DNA of 64,000 bases from the NCBI GenBank assembly GCA_017410455.1, contig JAFQQT010000017.1, forward strand, positions 124,001 to 188,000, read 5' to 3'. Under the pieces are notes generated by a model. That model ran no database searches and was not told where the DNA came from. It saw nothing but the letters and a program-made list of their open reading frames with translations. The translations under genes and the position numbers were made by a program. How positions within the stretch are numbered: position 1 is the first letter of the stretch; every line of letters begins with the position of its first letter. Below, in pieces: positions 16,082-24,700 of the stretch. Origin of the DNA: Clostridia bacterium. GTDB taxonomy: Bacteria; Bacillota; Clostridia; Christensenellales; Aristaeellaceae.

Positions 16082-16804
16082 ATGCTGACGGTGTTTGTGC
16101 GCTCGGTGCTGCTCTACGGCGTGTCGCTGCTGGCGATGCGGGCGATGGGCAAGCGGCAGGTGGGGCAGCTGCAGCCCTTTGAGATGGTGGTGGTGATCAT
16201 GATCGCGGAGCTGGCGGCCACGCCCATGGGCGGCGTGGGGATTCCGCTGCTCTATGGCGTGCTGCCCATGGCGGCGCTGGTGGTGTGCCACGGGCTGCTG
16301 TCGGCGGCCTGCATGCGTTGGCAGAAGCTGCGCGTGTGGCTCAGCGGCGAGCCGGCGGTGCTGGTGCGCAACGGCGCCCTGTGCGAAAAGCAGATGCGCC
16401 GCGCCTCCGTGGACCTCAACGACCTGATGGAGGCCATCCGCACCGCCGGGTGCGCCGACCCATCCGAGGTGGGGACGGTGGTGCTGGAGCCGGGCGGGAA
16501 GCTCAGCGTGCTGCCCAAGGCGCAGCATCGCCCATTGACGCCGGATGATGTGGGCCTGCAGCCGCCAAAGGAGGGGCTGCCGCTCCCGCTGGTGATGGAC
16601 GGCGTGGTGCAGCATGACAACCTGAACCGGGGGCGCCTGACGGAGACCTGGCTCCGCCTGGAAGCGGAGAAGGCGGGGTTTCCCGGCATACAGGACGTGC
16701 TGTTCATGTGCCTGAACACCCGCGGCGAGCTGCTCATACAGGGCAAGGGGCAGACGAATACGCTTCTGCGCCGGGTGCTGCCGCCGGAAAGGGTGGTGTG
16801 GTGA
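16082..16804 (+). CDS. DUF421 / YetF-family membrane protein
   Basis: A 240-residue protein of the DUF421 (YetF/YcaP) family. Three hydrophobic helices lie at about residues 4-20, 33-52 and 55-75, followed by a cytoplasmic alpha/beta domain with the family landmark QPFEMVVVIMIAELAATP (32-49) and GEPAVLVRNGALCEKQMRRA (about 95-114). In Bacillus, relatives affect spore-coat or membrane processes; no reaction is proven. The start is set by GGGAGGCGATGGG before the ATG at 16082; the longer frame upstream lacks a ribosome site. The next gene starts immediately after its stop. Confidence 0.88.
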   Translation: MLTVFVRSVLLYGVSLLAMRAMGKRQVGQLQPFEMVVVIMIAELAATPMGGVGIPLLYGVLPMAALVVCHGLLSAACMRWQKLRVWLSGEPAVLVRNGALCEKQMRRASVDLNDLMEAIRTAGCADPSEVGTVVLEPGGKLSVLPKAQHRPLTPDDVGLQPPKEGLPLPLVMDGVVQHDNLNRGRLTETWLRLEAEKAGFPGIQDVLFMCLNTRGELLIQGKGQTNTLLRRVLPPERVVW

Positions 16805-17188
16805 GTGCGGACGAGCCTTGCGATTGCCGTGGCGCTGCTGCTGGCGGTGGCCATCGCCGGAACGCTTTCCTCCGGGGCGATGCATGCGCTGTCGCAGCGG
16901 TACGCAGGGGCGGCGGAGGAGCTGCGCGAGCTGGTGCGGCAGGAAGAATGGGACCGGGCGGCGGATTGCGCGGCTGCGTATCTGGCTGAGTGGCGCGGCC
17001 GCCTGCCGGCGCTGCAGACGCTGATCAACCACGAGGATACGGACGATGTGACCCTCTCGCTGGTGACGCTGGAAGCAGGTATCGCTGCACAGGACCGGGC
17101 CGGTTGCCTCGAAGCCTGCGCGCAGCTGCGGGAACAGGCCCTGCACCTCTACCACAGGGACGCCTTCACGCTGGCGAATGTGCTATAA
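16805..17188 (+). CDS. DUF4363-like secreted or membrane-anchored protein
   Basis: A 127-residue protein with one N-terminal hydrophobic helix (residues 4-22) acting as signal anchor, then an all-helical extracytoplasmic part with EWDRAADCAAAYLAEW and LHLYHRDAFTLANVL. This matches the DUF4363 family, which commonly sits directly downstream of a DUF421 gene, as here. The GTG start abuts the preceding TGA, so translation is coupled. Function is unknown; the conserved pairing suggests a complex with the DUF421 protein. Confidence 0.75.
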   Translation: MRTSLAIAVALLLAVAIAGTLSSGAMHALSQRYAGAAEELRELVRQEEWDRAADCAAAYLAEWRGRLPALQTLINHEDTDDVTLSLVTLEAGIAAQDRAGCLEACAQLREQALHLYHRDAFTLANVL

Positions 17189-17204
17189 GAAAAAGCCTGC
17201 AAAA

Positions 17205-17219
17205 CAGACTTGCGGTCTG
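17205..17219. repeat. 15-bp palindrome CAGACTTGCGGTCTG (copy 4, intergenic)
   Basis: Identical to copy 1 including the AAAA prefix. It lies between the convergent DUF4363 and phosphoesterase genes; a shorter ACCGGATTCCGGT palindrome follows at 17235-17247. Possibly works as a weak bidirectional terminator, but no T tract follows. Confidence 0.75.
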
Positions 17220-17251
17220 TAATGAGGCTCGGATACCGGATTCCGGTCTGT

Positions 17252-18160
17252 TCAGTTGGAGCTGCGCAGGGTGATCAGGTGGATCTGCGGACGGCAGAGC
17301 AGGCGGATGGGCAGGACGGAAACGCCGTAGCCCCGGGAGGTGAGCAGATCCGCGCGACTGGTGCGGGACCAGCCTTCCCGGTAGGCCTCGGGGACGCTGT
17401 CGTCCCTCACGATCCCGCCGAAGAGATCCACCTGGCCGCCGTGGGTGTGGCCGAAAAGCCCCAGATCGAACCAGCCATACTGGAAATTGGCGTCGCGGGC
17501 TTCAACGGCGTCGGGGATGACCGCAGGGCTGTGGCACAGGAAGATGACGTAATCCTCCTTGCGCACCTGCGAGGCCACGCCGGCCACATCGGGGTGACCG
17601 CAGCTGAGGTCATCCACGCCGGCAAGCCAGATGGATGCGTTGCCGATGCGCACGGAGGCCACTTCGTTGATCAGCGGCGTGACGCCGGCCTGGAGCATGG
17701 CCTCGCGCAGGAGGGCCAGGTTGCTCTCGGGCACGGTGCGATCGTGATTGCCGGTCACGGCATAAACGCCGTAATTGGCGTGGATGGCGGGCAGGGAGCG
17801 GAAGAATTCCACCGCGCTGGCGCTGTCCTGGGCGTAATCGCCGCCCAGCAGCACGATATCAGCGTTGAGCCTGTTGATGCGGCGGACAAGATCCTCCACC
17901 CGCGCCTGGCTGAAAAAGGGGCCGGCGTGAATGTCGGAGACGTAGACGACGCGCAGCTGGCTGATGTCCTCAGGGAAGTCTGCGGGCTGCAGGGTGACTT
18001 CCTCCACCTCGGGGAAGAGGGGTTCCACAAAGGGCCAGGCCAGCAGGCCGAGCATCAGGAGCACCACGGCGATGCGCACCACATGGCGCATGGGGCTGGG
18101 CCGGGGCACATATGCGCCGGCATGTCGCCCCCTGTAATCGGAATTGCCGGGGAAGAGCAT
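17252..18160 (-). CDS. Membrane-anchored metallophosphoesterase
   Basis: A 302-residue calcineurin-like phosphoesterase with an N-terminal transmembrane helix at about 27-45 (RIAVVLLMLGLLAWPF). The catalytic domain has YVSDIHAG, LGGDYA, VTGNHDR, CHSPAV and GHTHGGQ, the full five-motif set of the YaeI/YkuE class, which includes enzymes acting on lipid diphosphates such as UDP-diacylglucosamine or related envelope lipids. The active site is probably at the membrane surface. The start ATG at 18160 follows GAAAGGATGATGTG; a GTG one codon earlier is less likely. It lies 16 bases behind the AEC transporter gene. Confidence 0.87.
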   Translation of the reverse strand: MLFPGNSDYRGRHAGAYVPRPSPMRHVVRIAVVLLMLGLLAWPFVEPLFPEVEEVTLQPADFPEDISQLRVVYVSDIHAGPFFSQARVEDLVRRINRLNADIVLLGGDYAQDSASAVEFFRSLPAIHANYGVYAVTGNHDRTVPESNLALLREAMLQAGVTPLINEVASVRIGNASIWLAGVDDLSCGHPDVAGVASQVRKEDYVIFLCHSPAVIPDAVEARDANFQYGWFDLGLFGHTHGGQVDLFGGIVRDDSVPEAYREGWSRTSRADLLTSRGYGVSVLPIRLLCRPQIHLITLRSSN

Positions 18161-18176
18161 CACATCATCCTTTCTG

Positions 18177-19073
18177 TCAGGCGGGGAGCAGCAGGAGCAT
18201 CAGGGGCACGGTGGCCATCGAGAAGGCGGTGGAGAGCGCCACGCCACGGCTGGCCAGGGCGCGGTCGCAGTCGTAGATCTCGCTCTGCATGGCGGTCAGC
18301 GCCGCGCAGGGCATCGCCGTGCACACGAACACAGACTTGACCACCATCGGCGGCAGGGGCGTGAGGAAGAGCAGCAGCACCAGTCCGGGGAAGACCACCA
18401 GCCGCAGCAGGCACACCAGCAGGAGCTTTGCATCCGCCAGATGGGCCGGGCGCAGGGAGATCAGCCTCGCACCGATGACGAACATGGCCACCGGCGTGGT
18501 GACGGCGCCCAGCATGCTGAGGGCACTGTTGATGAACTCCGGAAGCCGCCAGCCGGTGAGGAAGAGCGTCAGCCCCATGGCGATGGCCAGCAGCGAAGGA
18601 TTGCGCAGCAGCCGCTGGGGCTGCATGGCCTTTGCGCCCCCGTAGAAGTATGCGCCCAGGGTCCAGCACATGAGGTTGAAGGCCGCCACGAAGACCACCG
18701 CGTAGATCAGCGCGCCGTCGCCCAGGGCGGCGGTGATGACCGGGTACCCCATGAACCCGCAGTTGGACACCATGGCCAGGTTGGTCAACACGCTCCGGCG
18801 GCCGGCGGGTTCGCGGATGAACAGCGAAAAGGCGATTACGCCCGCCAGCGCGATGGTGGCGCAGGTGATGACGAACACCCACGCCAGCTCGGCGATCAGC
18901 CCGGCGTCAGCGTCCTGCTGGAGCCTGTGGATGATCATCGCCGGCTGGGCGAAGGAGAGCACGAGGGTGTTCAGGCCCCTCAGGCCGCCATCGTCCATCA
19001 GGCGGAATTTCACTGCGCCCAGGCCGCAGAGCATGAGCAGGAACAGGGCAAGAACCTGAAATAGCGCGATCAT
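18177..19073 (-). CDS. AEC family transporter (auxin efflux carrier-like)
   Basis: A 298-residue integral membrane protein with about ten hydrophobic helices and a polar middle linker, the layout of the AEC/PIN-like permeases. Family cues are the N-terminal LNTLVLSFAQPAMI half-site, GFMGYPVI in helix 4-5 (NCGFMGYPV) and PVAMFVIGARL in the second half. Bacterial members export or import organic anions such as malate; the substrate is not deducible. The start at 19073 is set by GGAGGTACTTCC; a longer frame upstream overlaps the divergent promoter region. Confidence 0.87.
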   Translation of the reverse strand: MIALFQVLALFLLMLCGLGAVKFRLMDDGGLRGLNTLVLSFAQPAMIIHRLQQDADAGLIAELAWVFVITCATIALAGVIAFSLFIREPAGRRSVLTNLAMVSNCGFMGYPVITAALGDGALIYAVVFVAAFNLMCWTLGAYFYGGAKAMQPQRLLRNPSLLAIAMGLTLFLTGWRLPEFINSALSMLGAVTTPVAMFVIGARLISLRPAHLADAKLLLVCLLRLVVFPGLVLLLFLTPLPPMVVKSVFVCTAMPCAALTAMQSEIYDCDRALASRGVALSTAFSMATVPLMLLLLPA

Positions 19074-19117
19074 GGAAGTACCTCCATCTGGCCAGCTGGC
19101 GGGAACGCCCCGCAAGC

Positions 19118-19146
19118 TTGACATTCATTCAACGATACTGTACACT
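19118..19146 (+). promoter_or_regulatory. Promoter for the flavin-reductase gene
   Basis: TTGACA at 19118-19123, 17-bp spacer, TACACT at 19141-19146, 36 bases before the ATG at 19183. The -35 is perfect, the -10 four of six. Confidence 0.7.
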
Positions 19147-19182
19147 GTTATTCACACCACAGAGGAGAACGGAGTGGATGAT

Positions 19183-19794
19183 ATGCATGATTTCAGAACC
19201 TTTGCCCCTTGCACGCTGCTTGCGCCGGTGCCGGCGGTGATGGTTTCCTGCGCCTGCCCGAAGCTGGATGCGCGCCCCAACATCATCACCATCGCCTGGG
19301 CTGGCACGGTCAACAGCGACCCGCCGATGGTCTCCATCAGCGTGCGCAGGAACCGCTACAGCCACGCCATGATCCGGGAGAGCGGCGAGTTCGTGGTCAA
19401 TCTGGTGGACGAGGCGCGGTGCAAGGCGGTGGATTTCTGCGGCGTGCGCAGCGGCAAGGACGTTGACAAGTGGGCCCACTGCGGCCTGACGCCCATGCCG
19501 GCCCTGGGCCTTGATAACGCTCCGGCCATCGCCGAGTGCCCGGCCTATCTGGCCTGCAAGGTGCGCCAGGTGCTGGAACTGGGCAGCCATGACATGTTCG
19601 TGGGCGAAGTGGTGGGCGTGCAGGTGCGCGGCGACCTCTTTGACGCGGACGGCTCGCTCCACCTGGAGCGCGCGGGCCTGGTGGCCTACAACCACGGCGT
19701 GTACCAGCGCACGGCGGATGTGCTGGGCTTCTTCGGCTACTCCGTGGCGCGGCCTGAGGTGCTGGCGCGGCGGATGAAGCAGTACCAGGGCTGA
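19183..19794 (+). CDS. Flavin reductase-like (FMN-binding split-barrel) protein
   Basis: A 203-residue protein of the flavin reductase / flavoredoxin family. The N-terminus CTLLAPVPAVMVSC starts the split barrel; FMN-contact segments are ITIAWAGTVNSDPPMVSISV (about 36-55), RYSHAMIRESGEFVVNLV, and the YNHGVYQ near the end. It would bind FMN and transfer electrons between NAD(P)H and flavin or small acceptors. GGAG eight bases upstream sets the start at 19183; the in-frame ATG-less extension upstream covers the promoter. A dense hairpin cluster follows the stop. Confidence 0.87.
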   Translation: MHDFRTFAPCTLLAPVPAVMVSCACPKLDARPNIITIAWAGTVNSDPPMVSISVRRNRYSHAMIRESGEFVVNLVDEARCKAVDFCGVRSGKDVDKWAHCGLTPMPALGLDNAPAIAECPAYLACKVRQVLELGSHDMFVGEVVGVQVRGDLFDADGSLHLERAGLVAYNHGVYQRTADVLGFFGYSVARPEVLARRMKQYQG

Positions 19795-19816
19795 TCCTGC
19801 CGGTCACGGGACGCAG

Positions 19817-19856
19817 AACGCCTCCTTTTCAGCAGAAACGCTGAAGGGGAGGCGTT
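19817..19856. repeat. Hairpin repeat A, copy 1
   Basis: A 40-base palindrome with AACGCCTCC/GGAGGCGTT outer arms and TTCAGC/GCTGAA inner arms, so it folds into one long stem. Nearly identical to 20045-20083, in the same orientation. Confidence 0.8.
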
Positions 19857-19881
19857 CAGACCATCAAAAAAGCCCGCAACC

Positions 19882-19915
19882 GCATCATTTCCGGCATTGG
19901 TGCCGGAAATGATGC
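19882..19915. repeat. Perfect 15-bp inverted repeat
   Basis: GCATCATTTCCGGCA and its exact complement around a four-base TTGG loop. Second member of the hairpin cluster between the flavin reductase and acetyltransferase genes. Confidence 0.8.
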
Positions 19916-19932
19916 TTCCTGCGTTGGCTGCG

Positions 19933-19980
19933 GCTGCAAATCCGGTCATTTACCGCAAAGTAAACTCCCGGATTTGCAGC
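19933..19980. repeat. 13-bp inverted repeat with inner stem
   Basis: GCTGCAAATCCGG pairs perfectly with CCGGATTTGCAGC; inner TTTAC/GTAAA can extend the fold. Third member of the cluster. Confidence 0.8.
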
Positions 19981-19995
19981 CTTGCCGCCTTGTCT

Positions 19996-20043
19996 TGCAG
20001 CCTTTTTTGAAGGTCTGCAAAACATCGACCATATCGATGTTTT
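19996..20043. repeat. Two adjacent hairpins
   Basis: First TGCAGCCTT/AAGGTCTGCA (one bulge, 19996-20019), then AAAACATCGA/TCGATGTTTT (perfect, 20019-20043). Confidence 0.7.
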
Positions 20044-20044
20044 G

Positions 20045-20083
20045 ACGCCTCCTTTTCAGCAGAAACGCTGAAGGGGAGGCGTT
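20045..20083. repeat. Hairpin repeat A, copy 2
   Basis: Copy of 19817-19856 over about 39 bases. It ends nine bases from the stop of the acetyltransferase gene, so it could terminate that transcript, though on that strand no T tract follows. Confidence 0.8.
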
Positions 20084-20091
20084 GCTTTGTT

Positions 20092-20724
20092 TCAGCGGGC
20101 GGAGCGGCTCCGCTCCCAGTCCGTGCGGAGGATGGCCCACATCTCCACATCCATGAACACACCCTTGTTGCAGATGCGGCGGCGGAGTGAGCCTTCGTGG
20201 GTCATGCCGCATTTGGCCATCACGCGGCCGCTGGCGGGGTTGGCGGAGAAATGCTGCGCCTCCACGCGGTGGAGCTTCAGCACCTGGAAGCACTCCGCCA
20301 GCACGGCGGACAGCGCCTCGGTCATCAGGCCCTGATTCCAGTGGCTGCGGGCCAGGCTGTAGCCCAGCTCCACCGTGGCGTTGTCCCCCTGATAGCTCAT
20401 GAAGCCGATGGTGCCGATGACGCGCCCGCTGGCCTTCTCCACGATGCACCAGCTGGAGGGCTCGCCGCAGCGGTACTGCTGGATGACCCAGCGGATGTAG
20501 GCCTTCGTCTCCCAGATGGAGCGGTGCGCCGTCCACAGCACATGGCGGGCGACTTCCTCGTCCTGGGAGTAGGCGTAGATGTCGCGGGCGTCGCGCATGG
20601 TCATGCGTCGCAGCAGCAGTCGGGGCGTTTCCACCTGCGGCATGCGCAGGAAGTACTCCCGGGGCGTGCCGGGCGGGGAGGGCGGCAGCATCAGCAGGGA
20701 CAGCAGCTGCTTCATATCAGGCAT
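20092..20724 (-). CDS. GNAT acetyltransferase, RimJ/RimL type
   Basis: A 210-residue acetyltransferase of the RimJ/RimL-like branch. ETPRLLLRRMTMRDARDIYAY is the typical N-terminus; GTIGFMSYQGDNATVELGYS and the acyl-CoA loop HWNQGLMTEAL follow, then NPASGRVMAKCGMTHEG near the C-terminus. Relatives acetylate protein N-termini or small amines. The ATG at 20724 has GGGGGA six bases upstream and overlaps the stop of the small membrane protein; a second ATG at 20715 is possible. Confidence 0.88.
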   Translation of the reverse strand: MPDMKQLLSLLMLPPSPPGTPREYFLRMPQVETPRLLLRRMTMRDARDIYAYSQDEEVARHVLWTAHRSIWETKAYIRWVIQQYRCGEPSSWCIVEKASGRVIGTIGFMSYQGDNATVELGYSLARSHWNQGLMTEALSAVLAECFQVLKLHRVEAQHFSANPASGRVMAKCGMTHEGSLRRRICNKGVFMDVEMWAILRTDWERSRSAR

Positions 20725-20887
20725 GGAACATCCCCCGGGCATACAGCCCCGGCCCCTTCAGCGTCGGCAGGGGAACGCCATTGTGCGCGCTGCCCCAGAT
20801 GAGCATGAAGGCGCCGATGGCCAGCAGGAGCAGCATGGCTGCCAGAAAAACGATGTACAGCGGATTCGGACGGTCTTTACCGGCCAT
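20717..20887 (-). CDS. Small single-pass membrane protein (56 aa)
   Basis: An unannotated small gene: ATG at 20887 with GGAAAGGAGCATCACT immediately upstream, 56 codons, TGA at 20717. It has a short charged N-terminus (MAGKDRPNPL), a hydrophobic helix of about 20 residues (YIVFLAAMLLLLAIGAFMLI) and a 24-residue polar tail ending MFHA. The downstream acetyltransferase start overlaps its end, so the two are coupled. No family is recognised. The strong ribosome site and hydrophobic pattern argue for a real gene. Confidence 0.72.
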   Translation of the reverse strand: MAGKDRPNPLYIVFLAAMLLLLAIGAFMLIWGSAHNGVPLPTLKGPGLYARGMFHA

Positions 20888-20989
20888 AGTGATGCTCCTT
20901 TCCTTGCGCAGACGATGTGTCAGCTGCCGGATTTACAAAAATGCAATAAAACTGAAATATTCTGCCCGAACGGGAAGAAAGCGAAGGAA

Positions 20990-21550
20990 TCACTCGTTGA
21001 TATTGGCGGAGGCACGGGTGTAAGCCATCAGGATGCCCAGGGCGGTCTTGCCATCGCGCAGGGTGCCGTCCATGACCCGGGCGGCCGCCTCGGCCAGCGG
21101 CATGCGGGTGGTGGAAACGAACTCGTCCTCATCCGGGTGGGTCTCGCCCTGCTTCAGCCCTGTGGCCAGGTAGATGTGGATGCGCTCGTTGCAGAAGCCG
21201 GGGGTCGTGTCCAGCACGGTCAGCTTCGTCCAGCTGTCGGCCAGCATGCCGGTTTCCTCGCTCAGCTCGCGCTGGGCGCAGAAGAGGGGATCTTCCTCGG
21301 CGCTGTCCAGCTTGCCGGCGGGGATCTCCAGCGTCACGCGGTGCATGGGCGCGCGGTACTGGTGCACGAGGATGACGTTGTTCTCCTCATCCAGGGCGAC
21401 CACGGCGGATGCGCCGGGATGGCAGGCTACCTCGCGCAGGGCGATGTGCCCGTTGGGCAGCTCCACGCGCCAATGCTCCAGGCGGATGATCTTGCCTTCA
21501 AAGACGACCTTGCCGTCCACGTATTTTTCGATCAGGTTCTGCTCGTTCAT
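20990..21550 (-). CDS. NUDIX hydrolase, ADP-ribose pyrophosphatase-like
   Basis: A 186-residue NUDIX enzyme. The box is complete: GKLDSAEEDPLFCAQRELSE followed by ETG (G-x5-E-x7-REL-x-EE-x-G), at about residues 83-105. The upstream EIPAG and the N-terminal KIIRLEHWRVELPNG fit the ADP-ribose diphosphatase/NudF group, which cleaves ADP-ribose to AMP and ribose 5-phosphate. GGAGGCATACCC sets the start at 21550; the frame is open another 28 codons upstream without a ribosome site. About 100 AT-rich bases separate it from the 56-residue gene. Confidence 0.9.
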   Translation of the reverse strand: MNEQNLIEKYVDGKVVFEGKIIRLEHWRVELPNGHIALREVACHPGASAVVALDEENNVILVHQYRAPMHRVTLEIPAGKLDSAEEDPLFCAQRELSEETGMLADSWTKLTVLDTTPGFCNERIHIYLATGLKQGETHPDEDEFVSTTRMPLAEAAARVMDGTLRDGKTALGILMAYTRASANINE

Positions 21551-21655
21551 GGGTATGCCTCCTGCGCTGTGCATATGTTGACGGGTGAGGCCCGCCTGCA
21601 CCCTATTCGACGGGCGCGGGCGGAAATCCTGCAAGAATGTGCAAATCGTCCGGCG

Positions 21656-21683
21656 TTGACAAAGGGAAGAGGCGCAGTATAAT
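21656..21683 (+). promoter_or_regulatory. Consensus promoter for the MucBP/SH3 surface gene
   Basis: TTGACA at 21656-21661, 16-bp spacer, TATAAT at 21678-21683, 41 bases before the ATG. Both hexamers are perfect. Confidence 0.9.
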
Positions 21684-21724
21684 ATAGATGAATCCTCATT
21701 TTTTCATTCAGGGAGGGTGTCGCC

Positions 21725-24700
21725 ATGAGAATGACTGGCGCAAGAAGAATCAACCGCCTGCTGGCATTGGTGCTGGCGTTGGTGCTGGGGCTGGGCGTTG
21801 TGCCCGCCCGGGCCGCAACGCTGGCCGGCTGGGAAGGCGTCGATGTGTCCGTGCTGTGGACGGATGCGGCGGGGACTGTGTGGCAGTATCCGGCGGTGCG
21901 CGTACCGGATGAGTACGGGCTGACCTACACCTGGTGGGTCACGCTGCCCGGGGCGGCGCTGGACTCGAAGGTGCAGGCGCAGATCCTGCATCCGGATCCC
22001 GCCTATACCTACTGGGCGCCGGACTGGACGCTGGATCTCTACTGGAATGCTGACAAGGATGCTGTGGCTGTGGATGATCTGTACACCTACTACATCGGCT
22101 ACAGCTACAACGGAACACCTGCAGTCAGCCAGATGGACGACTGCATGAAGCTCCTCCTCTCCACCCAGCAGCCGCCCTTCGAGTATGCCGAGGACGTGCT
22201 GCCCGGCGGCGCGGTGATGCTGCCGGCGGGGGACGAGGGCTTCTCCGGTACCCCTGGCGCGGAGCTGATCACCCCCGGCGACAGCTGGTATGACGATGAT
22301 TATGTCGCGCCCGTGGAGCCTCAGGGGCCCGTGACGGCGACCATCGACGTGTATTACTGGCACCAGGAGCGGGGTCAGCTGGATCACAGGGTCGTGACGC
22401 TGGAGGGCGAGGGGACGCACTACATCTACCCCGAAAGCAGCGTCGCGGCGAGCTTCGAGCTGATGGGCGACGAGGTCTACGATGTGTATGTGAACGCGGA
22501 TGGCTGGGTCGACCTGGCCAGCGTGTCCTTCCTGTACCGCGACCCGGAGACGGACCCCGTGGCGGGCGAAGTCACGGTGATGTACGTGCTGGAGGACGGC
22601 ACGCGCATCGACAGCCAGATCATCACCGTGGCCCAGGGCTATCAGACCATCTGGCCGGAAAGCACCCGCGTGGGCGGCCTGACGCTGGTGAGCGAATCCT
22701 CCGTCACCGTGTATGTGGATGGCGGCGGCGCGGTCAGCCCGAACCCGGTCACCTTCGTGTACCGCGAGCCGGTGAAGCAGGTGACCAGCGTGACGGTGAC
22801 GGCGTATGTGTTCAACGAGATGGGCGAGGAGATCGCGCCCCGGCAGGAATACACCCTGCCGGTGGGCACGCACCGCATCGAGGCTCCGGCGGGCAATGCC
22901 ACACCGGGGTACATGCTGGTCAGCGAAGCTGTCATCGAGGTGACGGTGTATGCCGACGGCACCTACAGCCCCGCCGGTCAGGCGCTGTCCTTCTGGTACT
23001 ATCCCACGCAGGAAGAGGAAGAGGGCTTCGTCGATGTGCCGCAGCAGCCTGCGGAGCAGACGGCCACCGTCACCCTGCGCTACCTGGACACCCGTGGCTA
23101 TTCCGTCGCCGATGAACAAATCGTGACGCTTGGCAACGGCAGCCACACCCTCACGCCGGATTACAGCCATGTCCCGGCGGGTTACACCATCATGGCCGGC
23201 ACGGAGTCGCAAACGGTGAACGTCAGCAATGGCCGCGCCAACGTCAGCAGCGTCAGCTTCTACTTCGTCAAGGCGCAGACGACGCCTGCGACCCACGCCG
23301 TCACCGTGTACTACTACGACACGCTGGGCAACGAGATCGCCCCCCGGCAGACCCTGCAGCTGGAAGTGGGCACCCACTGGGTGCAGGCGAACCCGCAGAA
23401 CCTGCCCTCCGGTTATCAGCTGGCCGGCGAGGCGGGCTTCTACCTGACCGTCTACAGCGACGGCAGCCTCGACCGTAGCGCCCGCGACGTGGGCTTCTGG
23501 TACGCAAAGCAGCAGGTGCAGGCCCGCAACGCCACCATCACCGTGCGCTATGTGGATGGCAATGGCCGCACCCTCGCGGGCCCCTTCAGCCAGGAGCTGC
23601 AGGGCGGCGCGACCCATCAGGTGTGGCCGGATGGCTCGGTGCTGCCGGAGGCCTACGACGTGGCCGGCGTGGATCCCGTGACGGTGAATGTCACCGTGGA
23701 TGGCTATGCCTCCCCGGCGGTGGTCTCCTTCGTGGCCGAGCTGCGCCGGGATACCACCGATGTGCCGGTGGGTCAGGACATCCTGCGCTACGGCGTCGTC
23801 AACGGCAAGGATGTGGCGCTGCGCACCGAACCCTATACCACAAAGAGCAACACGGTGATCCGGCGCGTGCAGAAGGGCGGCGTGGTCTACATGCTGTCGG
23901 CGGAGTACAACAGCTCCGGCGAATCCTGGACGCGGGTGATCGTCGACGGGCGCGAAGGCTACATGAAGTCGGAATTCATCGATGTGCTGACCCCTGCGGC
24001 CAGCCAGGCCTACGCGGCCTCCGTGGGTGCGACGCCCGTGCCCACCGTGACGCCCACCCCCAGCCCCACGGAGAGCTTCGTGCAGTTCATCACCCCCGTG
24101 CCGGTCACGCCCACGCCTGTGACGGGCTATGCCGTGACGCGCTGGGAAACGGACCTGCGCACCGGCATCGGCAGCGGCGAAATGACCCTGACCACGCTGG
24201 CGAGTGAGGAGCTCGTCATCGTCAGCGATAACTATGTCAACGGCTCGGGCGAAACCTGGTCCTACGTGCGCACGCTGGATAACCTGGCGGGCTTCGTGCC
24301 CACATCCGCCCTGCGGCAGGTGACGCAGCAGGAGGCAGACTGGCGCATCGACTACTGGCATCAGCTCAACGCCACGCCCGTCCCCACCGCGCTGACGACC
24401 AATACCCCCGTGCCCGAGCAGCAGCAGGGCTACGGCCTGACCACGGCCGACAACGTGCCCCTGCGCCGCATGAGCAGCGAGCAGAGCCGCATCGTTGATT
24501 ATCTGCCCTACAACACGGTGGTATACATCACCGGGCAGACCTACGCCGACGGCGTGATATGGCAGAACGTGGCCGTGGATGGCCAGAGCGGCTACATCCG
24601 CAGCGATCTGGTCCGCCTGATGACCGAGCGCGAGGAAACGGCTTACCTCAACACCTTCAACACCGCAGTTCCCACCATCACCCCCACTTCGAATCCCTAT

